A stretch of 64,000 bases of DNA from Bradyrhizobium stylosanthis (GTDB lineage Bacteria; Pseudomonadota; Alphaproteobacteria; Rhizobiales; Xanthobacteraceae): the NCBI RefSeq assembly GCF_001641335.1, contig NZ_LVEM01000003.1, positions 224,044 through 288,043 on the forward strand, written 5' to 3'. Shown in pieces: positions 1 through 8,002 of the stretch. Each line of letters begins with the position of its first letter. The first letter of the stretch is position 1. Both the position numbers and the translations under genes were made by a program. The notes under the pieces are model-generated. The model was not told the origin of the DNA, did not search any database, and was given only the letters and a program-made list of their open reading frames with translations.

Positions 1-4
1 CACC

Positions 5-70
5 CGGATCGCGCTGGACGATGCTTCGCATCGCCAGGTGCGATCCGACCTCTCCCCGCAAGCGGGGCGA
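5..70. repeat. Palindromic intergenic repeat, possibly acting as terminator
   Basis: CGGATCGC (5-12) pairs with GCGATCCG (40-47), enclosing a second hairpin GATGC-TTC-GCATC (20-32). A third stem, CCCCGC-AA-GCGGGG (54-67), is extended by flanking CCTC/GAGG. The element lies just after the stop codon of the minus-strand binding-protein gene. Nested palindromes like this are common between genes in Bradyrhizobium. It could fold in RNA and protect or end the upstream transcript, but no strong T-run follows. Confidence 0.7.
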
Positions 71-84
71 GGTGAAGAAGAAAG

Positions 85-1071
85 CTACTTCGCGACGAAT
101 CCGGCTTCGGTCATCAGCGATTTGTTGATGGCATCGTCCTCCTCGAGGAATTGCACCATGTCCTTGCCGGTGAGGAAGATCGGCTTCAGCGCCTGCTTTT
201 CCATGTAGTCCTTGTACTCGGTGGTCTGGGTCACCTTGTGGAACAGCTCGACATAGAACGCCTGCTGCTCGGCCGTGACCTTGCCTGGCAGGAACATCGC
301 GCGCAGCATCAGATACTGCACGTCGACGCCCTGCTCCTTGCAGGTCGGGATGTCCGCCCAGGACTGGGTATCCGTCACCTTGCTGGTGTAGGAAATGCGC
401 TCCTTGTCGAACACGCACAGCGGACGCACCTGGCCGGCGCGCCAGACCTCGAGATTCTCACTGGGATTGTTGACGTTGGCTTCGGTGTGGTTGCCGACGA
501 GCTGGGTCGCGGCCTCGCCGCCGGACTTGTAGGGCAGATAGGAGAACTTCGCGCCGGTCTTCTGCTCCAGGAAGACGGTGAGCACGTGATCCTCGCGCTT
601 GGAACCGGTGCCGCCCATCTTGAACGGCGAACTCGCCGCCTTCGCCGCGTCGATGAATTCCTTCACCGTCTTGGGGCCGGCGCTGTTGTCCCACAGCACG
701 AACTGGTCGAGCGCGATCACCGAGACCGGGGTCAGTTCGCGCCAATTGAACGGGATCTTTGCCGAGAGCGGCAGCATGTAGATCAGCGAATAGGCGATCA
801 GCACCTTGTTCGGGTCGCCCTCGCTGGACTTCATGTACATCAGCGCTTCAGCACCCGAGGCGCCGCCCTTGAGCGAGACGACCATGGGCTGCTTCATCAA
901 ATTGTTCTTCTGGATCGCGGCCTGCATCATCCGGGCCATCTGATCCGAGGCACCGCCCGCCCCCGCCGCCACGACGATCTCGACGGGCTTGGTCGGCTCC
1001 CAGCCGGCAAAGGCAGGCGTGCCGCAAAGCGCGGCCGCCAGCGCAATCGCGGCCTTCATTCCATGTCCCAC
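85..1071 (-). CDS. TctC/Bug-family periplasmic solute-binding protein
   Basis: This is a tripartite tricarboxylate transporter type (TctC, Bug) receptor of about 324-328 residues, the usual family length. An N-terminal hydrophobic signal ending near AFAG should export it to the periplasm. The mature part begins with the family pattern W-x-P-x-K-P-V-E-I-V-V, followed by a glycine-rich A-G-A-G-G-A-S-D ligand loop. The start is either GTG at 1071, which has AGGGAAG eight bases upstream, or ATG at 1059. The first has the better ribosome site; the second gives a more usual signal peptide. No TctA or TctB membrane genes are in the window, so it is an orphan receptor, as is common in this family. 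The ligand cannot be told from sequence; carboxylic acids are usual. Confidence 0.9.
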   Translation of the reverse strand: MGHGMKAAIALAAALCGTPAFAGWEPTKPVEIVVAAGAGGASDQMARMMQAAIQKNNLMKQPMVVSLKGGASGAEALMYMKSSEGDPNKVLIAYSLIYMLPLSAKIPFNWRELTPVSVIALDQFVLWDNSAGPKTVKEFIDAAKAASSPFKMGGTGSKREDHVLTVFLEQKTGAKFSYLPYKSGGEAATQLVGNHTEANVNNPSENLEVWRAGQVRPLCVFDKERISYTSKVTDTQSWADIPTCKEQGVDVQYLMLRAMFLPGKVTAEQQAFYVELFHKVTQTTEYKDYMEKQALKPIFLTGKDMVQFLEEDDAINKSLMTEAGFVAK

Positions 1072-1204
1072 GTGCGTCTTCCCTATTTTCTTGTTCGGAT
1101 TGGAAATTCAGAGGTGAATTCAGCGCCATTGTGCTGGCGAATCCGACCGAGTTCAAGCCGCCCGGCGGCATCCCCCTTATGACTTTGGAATGAGAGGCCG
1201 AGCC

Positions 1205-1239
1205 GCAAAACGGCATGGGCCCCTTTCGGAGCCCATGCC
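1205..1239 (-). terminator. Rho-independent terminator of the RTX gene
   Basis: Read on the minus strand, GGCATGGGC (1239-1231) and GCCCATGCC (1220-1212) form a perfect 9-bp stem with a 10-base loop. It is followed by G and TTTT (1210-1207). It begins 28 bases after the stop codon of the large minus-strand gene. Confidence 0.8.
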
Positions 1240-1266
1240 TCTGGCGTCGAATGCGGTGGCTGCGGC

Positions 1267-4200
1267 CTACACGACCAGTATGTCGTGCTGGTTGAGCAGC
1301 ACGCCGCTCTGGACGGTGACTACTGCGACCGCTGCGCCCTGCGTGCCGTCGGCGCTGTAGTAGAGCGTCTGGTTACCGGTGTCGAAATGGAATTGGGAGA
1401 AGCCCGAGAACGCATCGTCGCCGGAGGTTTCGAAGGTGACGCCCATCCCCGCCGTCAACCCGCCGCCGAAACCGCTCGCGGAGACGGCGATGCGGTCGTG
1501 CTCGGTGGTGTTGTTGAAGTCGCCGATCGTGCCCGGCGCCGACGGCGGCTGCAGGAAGGCGAAGACGTCGTTGCCACTGCCACCGGTCATGGCATTGCCG
1601 CTGGCCGCCGCGATCAGGACATCGTTGCCGCCACCTCCGCTCATCGTCTCGGTCCCGTTGGTGGCGATCAGGATATCGTCGCCGCCGGTACCGGTCAGCG
1701 ACGTCGCCGATGACGCGTTGTTGATGACGGTCGCGGTTGCGGCATTGGACGAGTTCGTCGTCCCGTCGGAGACCGTGTAGTCGAACGAGCCGCCGAGCGT
1801 GGAATCGTCGACGAACGCCGCGTCCCCGAAGAAGGTGAACCCGCTGCCGCCCGAGCTTGTCGTGACACTGCCGAGCGAGAGGTGGTCGGTGGTGTCGGGA
1901 TCGGTGTCGTTCAGCGCCAGCGCCCAGCTGGGAACAACGACCCCTCCGCCGGCACCGACATCCGTGATCACGGTCTCGCCGACCGCCGTCGGCGCGTCGT
2001 TGGTGCCGATGATGGTGACGGTGACGTCCTGCGTGGTCGACCCGCCATTGTTGTCGGCAATCGTCACCAGATAGTCCTGGGACAGCGTCTGCCCCTGCGC
2101 CAGGAACTGGATGTCGGCGTTGTCGACCGTGAAGTGCCAGGCGACGGATCCGCTGCCGCCGGCCTCGCTGACCGGATCGAGCGAGAACGTGCCGACATAG
2201 CCGCTGCCGTTTGGCAGGAAGCTCGCGCTGTGCGTATCTCCGGTCTCGGCGTCGGAGAAGGACAACGAGCCCGCCGTGGATTCGGTGGCCGGCCCCGTCG
2301 CCGGACTGACGTTGACGGAGTCGAGGATCATGCCGGTGGCATCGTCCTCATAGGTGAACTGCAGCAGCGTCGACGCGAGCGAGGCATCGCCGACAAGGTC
2401 GAAGGCATAGTGGTTGACGCCGGCCGGCACGTTGGCGAGCGACAGGATCGTCGTGCCATCCCACGAGACCGAGAGCGGCGTGTTGACGCCCTCGGAATCG
2501 CCGATGACGTCGAAGCTGACGAAATAGTGCTGGCCGGGCGTGGTCGAGATGCTCTGCCACAGCGATTCCGGTCCGCTCGTCGGCAGAAGCTCGACCGAAT
2601 AGTGGCCGAAGCTGCCGCCGAACTCGAGTTGCGCGACGTGGATATGGCCGCCGGCGCTCACCGACCAGCCGGCGAGGTTGCCGGTCTCGAAATCGCCGTT
2701 GACGATCGCCGGCGGACCGGCATCCTCGGTGACCGATCCGCTGACATTGAGGGCAGTAACCTGCGGATTATCGTTGACGCCGGCGATATTGAAGGTGAGC
2801 GTCGTCGAGGCCTGGTGGCCCTGGCCGTCATCGACGGTGAAGGTGAACTGGTCGGTGACGTTGTCGCCGGCCAGCAGCGCGTCGACCGCCGCATTGGCCG
2901 CGTAGCCGTAGGAGCCGTCCGCGTTCAGCACCAGCGTACCATAAGTGCCGGCCACCGAGTGGCCAACATTGGCGGCGCTGCCGTTGACCTCGGTGACCGT
3001 CCGAGGCGTGCTCAGGTCGACCGGCTGGATGACGTCGAAGATGGCGCCGCTCGCGATCGACGAGCCGGCGTCAGGGCTCGACGTATCGGACGCGGCAATC
3101 GTCAACGGTGTCACGACCAGCGGATCGGCCGCACCGTCGATGGTAACGGTGACGGTCTGCGTCGAATTGGTGAAACCGTCCCAGACATTGACGTCATACT
3201 GCACCGTCAGCGTCTCGCCGGAGCTGAGGAAGTCGAGATCGGCATCGGCAATGCTGAAGGTCCAGTCGACGCTGCCGGTGCCGCTTCCCGTGGAGTCATG
3301 CAAGACCGTGGCGAGCGCCGACTGGAGGTCTACCAGCGTCTGACCGGGGACCGGAAGGCTGCCGTTCGACCACACCGCCGAGCTCAACGCCACGCTGACC
3401 GAATGCGTGTCCGACAGATCGACATCGTCGAAGCTCAAGCTTCCCGTCGGCACAGGGCTCGTGGTGTCCGGCGATTGCGATCCGGTGACGCCCGGCTGCT
3501 CCGCGAGCGAAGCCGATCCCGGTCCGCTGGTGATCACCGGCGCGTCATTGGCGCCGGTGATCACGACGGAGACGGTCTGGGTCGAATTGGACGAGCCGTC
3601 GGCGACCTTGACGATATAGTTGACCGTCAGCGTCTCGTTGAACGCGAGATAGTCGAGATCCTTGTCGGCAATCGCGAAATTCCAGTCGATGCTTCCCGAT
3701 CCCGTTCCCGTGGAATCGTGCAGCACCGTCGTCACCGCATTGGCGAGATCGGCCTGCGTCGCGGCGGGCGGCGTCGGCCCGGACGTCGAATCCAGCGTCA
3801 CCGTCACGGTGTGGGTGTCGCTGGTGTCCTGATCGGTGAAGGCGAGCGTGCCCGCCGGGATTGTCGGCGTCGTATCAAGTGCGGATGAGCCCGTGGTGGC
3901 GTCCTGCTCGGCGACGGTGGAGGATTCCGCGCCGCTCGTGATCACGACCGGATGGTTGACGCCGAGGATGGTGATGGTGACGTCCTGGGTGGCGGTGCCG
4001 CCGTGACCGTCGTCCACCGCGACGTGATAGACGAGCTTGAGCGTCTCGCCGCCATTGAGGAAATTGGTCGAGGAATTGGCCAGCGCGAAATTCCAGTCGA
4101 CCTCGCCGAGCAGGTGACCGGTCGAATCCTGCAGCGAGGTGCCGAACGCCGCCAGCAGCTGCGCATTCGTCAGGGGAATCGCACCGCCGCCCGAACGGGT

Positions 4201-5181
4201 CGCCGTGACCGTGGTCGCGACCGTATGCGCGTCGGCGAGATCGATGTCGGTGAAGAGCAGGCTGTCATGGGCGGTGAGATTGCCGCTCGGGTCGACATTC
4301 TGGTCCTCGACGAGCGCGGCCGATTCCGGACACGACAGGAACAGCGGCTTGTCGTTGGTGCCGACCACGGTCACCGTGACCGTCTGGGTCGAGATGCCGC
4401 CGGCATGGTCGTCGAGCTGCACCGTGTACATAATGTCGAGATGCTGGCCGGCCGAAAGGTAGTCGAAGGCGAGATCGGGCGCCGAGAAGGTGGTGTTGAT
4501 GGTGCCGGTCGAGGAGCCCGATGCCTTGATGACGTTGTCGACGTGGAAGAACGCCATCAACTCGGCGTCGCCGAACGGACCCGGCAGCAGGCCTGCCGTG
4601 GCGCCGGAGGCGGACACGCCCGTCACGGCCGCGGTGTGACCGGTGTTGGCGAGATCGTCGTCGGTGAAATTGAGCGCGACGTGCACCGTATCCGGCGACA
4701 GCGACAGCGTCTGGTTCGCCTGTTCGGTGACGGTCGCCGCCGAGGTCATGTTGAAGACCGGCTTGTCGTCAGTGCCGGTGATGGTGACCTTGACGGTCTG
4801 GATGGCATAACTGCCGTGGTTGTCGGAGACCTTGATATCGTAGGTCAGCACCAGCGTCTGGTTCTTGGCGAGGAAGTCGAAGTCCTGGTCCTGGTCGCTG
4901 AAATTCCATTTGAGCTGGCCCGAGCCGTTTGCATCGCTCAGTATCTGCGATTGCATCGCGGTCTGGAAATGCGCAAGCGAGGCTGCAGGGATGACCGTTC
5001 CGCCCGAGACCGTCGCGGAATGCAACGTCGCGGTCGTCGCATGGGTGTCGGTCTTGTCGCTGTCCTTGAAGCTCATCGTACCCGACAACGTGTGCAGCGT
5101 GGTCGAATCGTTGAGGTTGGCGAATTCGGTGAAGCTGCCCGTCGCGGATGACGAGGTGAAAACCGGCGTGTGGTTGGTCAT
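1267..5181 (-). CDS. Large VCBS/cadherin-like repeat protein with RTX C-terminus
   Basis: A 1304-residue acidic, almost cysteine-free protein, probably a secreted or surface adhesin or matrix protein. Repeats of roughly 120-140 residues each end in a T-V-T-I-x-G-x-N/D-D motif near residues 133, 275, 407, 547, 683, 803 and 1060. The 690-805 unit is a typical VCBS domain (Y-G-T-L-V-L-N-A-D-G-S-Y-G-Y). A different domain at about 825-965 begins with N-G-D-F-E-T-G-N-L-A-G-W, as in carbohydrate-binding-like DUF642-type folds. At about 1160-1210 are RTX nonapeptides (G-G-x-G-N-D-V) that bind calcium, typical of type I secretion substrates. There is no N-terminal signal peptide, which fits type I export. 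The start at 5181 has AGGGA upstream; a 14-codon extension to 5223 is less likely. No type I secretion genes are in the window. Confidence 0.88.
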   Translation of the reverse strand: MTNHTPVFTSSSATGSFTEFANLNDSTTLHTLSGTMSFKDSDKTDTHATTATLHSATVSGGTVIPAASLAHFQTAMQSQILSDANGSGQLKWNFSDQDQDFDFLAKNQTLVLTYDIKVSDNHGSYAIQTVKVTITGTDDKPVFNMTSAATVTEQANQTLSLSPDTVHVALNFTDDDLANTGHTAAVTGVSASGATAGLLPGPFGDAELMAFFHVDNVIKASGSSTGTINTTFSAPDLAFDYLSAGQHLDIMYTVQLDDHAGGISTQTVTVTVVGTNDKPLFLSCPESAALVEDQNVDPSGNLTAHDSLLFTDIDLADAHTVATTVTATRSGGGAIPLTNAQLLAAFGTSLQDSTGHLLGEVDWNFALANSSTNFLNGGETLKLVYHVAVDDGHGGTATQDVTITILGVNHPVVITSGAESSTVAEQDATTGSSALDTTPTIPAGTLAFTDQDTSDTHTVTVTLDSTSGPTPPAATQADLANAVTTVLHDSTGTGSGSIDWNFAIADKDLDYLAFNETLTVNYIVKVADGSSNSTQTVSVVITGANDAPVITSGPGSASLAEQPGVTGSQSPDTTSPVPTGSLSFDDVDLSDTHSVSVALSSAVWSNGSLPVPGQTLVDLQSALATVLHDSTGSGTGSVDWTFSIADADLDFLSSGETLTVQYDVNVWDGFTNSTQTVTVTIDGAADPLVVTPLTIAASDTSSPDAGSSIASGAIFDVIQPVDLSTPRTVTEVNGSAANVGHSVAGTYGTLVLNADGSYGYAANAAVDALLAGDNVTDQFTFTVDDGQGHQASTTLTFNIAGVNDNPQVTALNVSGSVTEDAGPPAIVNGDFETGNLAGWSVSAGGHIHVAQLEFGGSFGHYSVELLPTSGPESLWQSISTTPGQHYFVSFDVIGDSEGVNTPLSVSWDGTTILSLANVPAGVNHYAFDLVGDASLASTLLQFTYEDDATGMILDSVNVSPATGPATESTAGSLSFSDAETGDTHSASFLPNGSGYVGTFSLDPVSEAGGSGSVAWHFTVDNADIQFLAQGQTLSQDYLVTIADNNGGSTTQDVTVTIIGTNDAPTAVGETVITDVGAGGGVVVPSWALALNDTDPDTTDHLSLGSVTTSSGGSGFTFFGDAAFVDDSTLGGSFDYTVSDGTTNSSNAATATVINNASSATSLTGTGGDDILIATNGTETMSGGGGNDVLIAAASGNAMTGGSGNDVFAFLQPPSAPGTIGDFNNTTEHDRIAVSASGFGGGLTAGMGVTFETSGDDAFSGFSQFHFDTGNQTLYYSADGTQGAAVAVVTVQSGVLLNQHDILVV

Positions 5182-5746
5182 GGAAAAATCCCTGCCTGCG
5201 TTGCCATGAAGGCGCCGCCGCATGAGGACGCGGCGACGTGACTAATCGGTCTGAGAAATCAGACGTGACTCAACGTTCGGGAATCAAAGGCCTTGGCTAA
5301 AGGTCTTGGCTTAGAGGTCTCGGTTGAAGAGCTTGGCTTGTTCGCGAGGTCGTGCCTGGCGTCGGGATGGTCAGCAGCAATGAATTCTGGCGCGGCTCGC
5401 GTCGTCGAAAACTACGTCGCTACTTCTACAGTTCAATTTCAATTCAATGACGTCCGGTTGCACCACGGTCGGTCAGAACGCTTCACGTTACCCAATTCAA
5501 TAGACTTGAAATCACCTGCTGGCCGGCCTGCCGGCTCGAAAAATGCGAGACGGCATCATGCAACCTCCGCGATCTTATGCCCGAGCTTGTCGTGCCGTCA
5601 ACGTGAACGCGTGGATGTGCCCGCACGCAATCGCGGTTCCGGGAGGCGGAACCGTTTGAAACATTTGTGACAATTGCAGATGGAGCGAAGCGGCTGAAGA
5701 TCGATGCCGGCTTCGCTTTGACCTCGTGCCGCGTATCGAAGCGCCG
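5182..5746. other. Long intergenic region upstream of the RTX gene
   Basis: About 565 bases with no convincing gene. It is more AT-rich than its surroundings around 5390-5520 and includes short runs such as CAATTTCAATTCAAT. It holds the degenerate tandem repeat at 5286-5338 and presumably the promoter of the RTX gene. An open frame on the plus strand (TTG 5293 to 5670) resembles no family I know and I do not call it. Confidence 0.6.
5286..5338. repeat. Four degenerate 13-14 bp tandem repeats
   Basis: The units are AAAGGCCTTGGCT (5286-5298), AAAGGTCTTGGCT (5299-5311), TAGAGGTCTCGGT (5312-5324) and TGAAGAGCTTGGCT (5325-5338). The first two differ at one base and the later ones are more diverged. 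The array lies about 105-155 bases upstream of the RTX gene start. A role in regulation or length variation is possible but not shown. Confidence 0.65.
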
Positions 5747-6544
5747 CTACTTGCCCTTCCAGACCGGCGTACGCTTGTTGAGGAAGGCGTCCATGCCCTC
5801 GCGGAAATCCTCGCTCATATAGGCCTTGAGGATCAGATCCTCGCCCTCCTCGCGCGACAGCGTGCGGCGGATGCGGCGCACCGCTTCCTTGGTCGCTTCC
5901 AGCGTGAGCGGGGCGTGGCTGGCGACGAGCTTCGCAGTCTCGTCAGCGCGGCGCTGCAACGTCTCGACGTCCGGCACGATCTCGTTGAGCAGGCCGAGGG
6001 CGAGCGCTTCCGGGGCCTCGACCAGGCGCGCCTTGAAGATCAGATCCTTGGTGCGCGCGGGACCGACCAGCGCGACCACGCGACTGATGTTCGACATCGA
6101 CAGGCAGTTGCCGAGCGTGCGCGCGATCGGGAAGCCCATCCGCGTCGTCTCGGTGCCGATGCGGATGTCGCAGCAGGCAGCGATCCCGGCGCCGCCGCCG
6201 GTGCAGGCGCCGGCGATCGCCGCGATCACGGGCACGCGGCACTGCTCGAGCGTGCCGAGCACGCGGTCGATCCGGGCCTCGTAGTCGAGCGCGTCCTGCG
6301 CGGTCTTGAAGGCACGGAACTGGGAGATATCGGTGCCGGAGGCAAAGGCCTTGTCGCCGGCTCCGGTCATGATCAGCGCCTTGATCGAACGGTCGGCGTT
6401 GATCTCCTGGCAGATCTCCGCCATGCGGTCGTACATGGCGAAGGTCATGGCGTTGCGCGCCTGCGGGCGGTTGAAGGTGATCCGCGCGATGCCGTCCGTG
6501 ACGGAGTAGAGCAGGTCTTCGTTGGCAGTCGTCGGTGCGTTCAT
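5747..6544 (-). CDS. Crotonase-fold (enoyl-CoA hydratase/isomerase) protein lacking the usual glutamates
   Basis: A 265-residue crotonase-superfamily protein that should bind an acyl-CoA in the cytoplasm. The oxyanion-hole segment D-K-A-F-A-S-G-T-D-I and the second loop G-A-C-T-G-G-G-A-G-I-A are present. The two glutamates that activate water in true enoyl-CoA hydratases sit at G-G-G-x-E-L and P-E in the family; here the matching residues are Gly (in GGGAGIA) and Ile (in GFPIAR). A simple hydratase reaction is therefore doubtful, and isomerase, hydrolase or lyase chemistry is possible. It lies 47 bases after the aminotransferase at 6592-7791 on the same strand and is probably cotranscribed with it. 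Confidence 0.88.
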   Translation of the reverse strand: MNAPTTANEDLLYSVTDGIARITFNRPQARNAMTFAMYDRMAEICQEINADRSIKALIMTGAGDKAFASGTDISQFRAFKTAQDALDYEARIDRVLGTLEQCRVPVIAAIAGACTGGGAGIAACCDIRIGTETTRMGFPIARTLGNCLSMSNISRVVALVGPARTKDLIFKARLVEAPEALALGLLNEIVPDVETLQRRADETAKLVASHAPLTLEATKEAVRRIRRTLSREEGEDLILKAYMSEDFREGMDAFLNKRTPVWKGK

Positions 6545-6591
6545 CGCGCGCTCACTTTCTTCACTTCAGTCAGCTCAGGCCGCCTGAGCCT

Positions 6592-7791
6592 TCAAGCCAC
6601 TTGGGCCTTGGTCATCGGCACCACGTCGCGTCCCTTGAGGACGTCCATGGCCGCCAACACGCCGCCGCTCCGGTGCGGGATCTTTGCAAGATCCAGGCCC
6701 ATCTCGACGCCGGCGAGCGTGCCCATCAGCATCAGATCGTTGAAATGGCCGATATGGCCGATACGGAACACCTTGCCCTTGACCTTGTTCAGGCCGGTGC
6801 CGAGCGACATGTCGAAGTTTTCCAGCACCACCTTGCGGAAGGCGTCGGCGTCGTGGCCGTCAGGCACGCGTACGCCGGTCAGCGCCGGCGAATGCGCGGC
6901 GGGATCGATGCACTGCGTCTCCAGGCCCCAGACCTTGGCCGCGGCGCGCGTCGCCGCGCTGTGGCGCTTGTGGCGAGACCAGACATTCTCCAGCCCCTCC
7001 TCTTCCAGCATCTTCACTGCTTCGCGCAGGCCGTAGAGCAGGTTGGTCGCGGGCGTATAGGGGAAGGTGCCGAGCTTGTTGAAGGAGATGACTTCCTGCC
7101 AATCCCAATAGGAGCGCATACCGGGGTTGGCCTTCGCGACCGCGAGCGCCTTCTCCGAGACGGCGTTGAAGCTGAGGCCGGGCGGCAGCATCAGGCCCTT
7201 CTGAGAACCTGCGACCGAGACGTCGATGCCCCAGGCATCATGCTCATATTCCATCGAGCCGAGGCCGGAGATGGTGTCGACCATCAGCAGCGCCGGATGC
7301 TTGACGCGATCAAGCAGCTTGCGGACTTCAAGCGGCGGCGTGAGGCAGCCGGTCGAGGTCTCGTTGTGCACGACGCAGACCGCCTTGATGGCGTGCTGCT
7401 TGTCGGCGGTAAGGCGCTTCTCCATCTCGGCGAGGTCGGCACCATGGCGCCAGTCGCTCGGGATGAAATCGACGTCGATCTTGAACTTGTCGGCGATGCC
7501 GCGCCACAGCACGGCGAACTGGCCGGTCTCGCACATCAAGACCTTGTCGCCGGGGGCGAACACGTTGACCATCGCCGCTTCCCAGGCGCCGGTGCCGGAC
7601 GAGGGGAAGATGATCACGGGCTGCTTGGTGCGGAACACCCGCTGCATCGCGGCAAGCACGGCGAAGCCGAGCTCGGCGAACTCCGGTCCGCGATGGTCCA
7701 GCGTCGGCATGTCCATCGCCCGCAGCACGCGGTCGGGCACGTTGGTCGGTCCTGGAATCTGTAGGAAATGCCTTCCAGTATGCACGGTCAT
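6592..7791 (-). CDS. Class V PLP aminotransferase, alanine/serine-glyoxylate type
   Basis: A 399-residue fold-type I PLP enzyme of the alanine- or serine-glyoxylate aminotransferase group, which moves an amino group to glyoxylate to give glycine. The PLP lysine is K198 in S-Q-K-G-L-M-L-P-P-G. The phosphate-binding S-S-G-T-G-A-W loop is at 64-70, and the substrate-carboxylate arginine is probably in V-F-R-I-G-H near the C-terminus. The frame stays open upstream to 7932, but homology starts at the ATG at 7791 (M-T-V-H-T-G-R-H-F). It is a paralogue of 9340-10542, with long stretches nearly identical in motif order. The serine or (S)-ureidoglycine donor cannot be settled from sequence. The neighbouring GlcDF-like dehydrogenase supports a glyoxylate role. 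Confidence 0.9.
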   Translation of the reverse strand: MTVHTGRHFLQIPGPTNVPDRVLRAMDMPTLDHRGPEFAELGFAVLAAMQRVFRTKQPVIIFPSSGTGAWEAAMVNVFAPGDKVLMCETGQFAVLWRGIADKFKIDVDFIPSDWRHGADLAEMEKRLTADKQHAIKAVCVVHNETSTGCLTPPLEVRKLLDRVKHPALLMVDTISGLGSMEYEHDAWGIDVSVAGSQKGLMLPPGLSFNAVSEKALAVAKANPGMRSYWDWQEVISFNKLGTFPYTPATNLLYGLREAVKMLEEEGLENVWSRHKRHSAATRAAAKVWGLETQCIDPAAHSPALTGVRVPDGHDADAFRKVVLENFDMSLGTGLNKVKGKVFRIGHIGHFNDLMLMGTLAGVEMGLDLAKIPHRSGGVLAAMDVLKGRDVVPMTKAQVA

Positions 7792-7961
7792 CGGCGTCCT
7801 TCCCGGTCTAGCCTTGGTTTTGATGGCCGCCGAATAGCACCATTTGACCGGCTTGTCCCCTCTCCTAAAGACGCCTCCCATGCATAAGCGGCGGGCCTCC
7901 GCCGGCCCCGCGGCCGGGGTGTACGGCATCACGGATTTGGGGCGCCGAAGCTTCCCACTTC

Positions 7962-7990
7962 GTCATGGCCGGGCTTGTCCCGACCATGAC
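7962..7990. repeat. Palindromic repeat/hairpin after the MFS gene
   Basis: GTCATGGCCGGG (7962-7973) pairs with CCCGACCATGAC (7979-7990) around a CTTGT loop, with one mismatch. It starts 12 bases after the stop of the minus-strand transporter gene and is of the GTCATGGCCGGG kind common between genes in Bradyrhizobium. It probably acts as a transcript 3' end and separates the MFS unit from the following aminotransferase. Confidence 0.7.
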
Positions 7991-8002
7991 CGTGAACGCC
8001 CC

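Noticed and set aside
1882..3888. Long plus-strand open frame of 668 codons inside the RTX gene, and another at 3952-5151
   Set aside because: They are arginine-rich antisense shadows of a high-GC repeat gene, with no family features; the minus-strand frame has clear VCBS and RTX motifs.
5293..5670. 125-codon plus-strand frame upstream of the RTX gene
   Set aside because: TTG start inside a tandem repeat, no ribosome site, no recognisable pattern and uneven composition.
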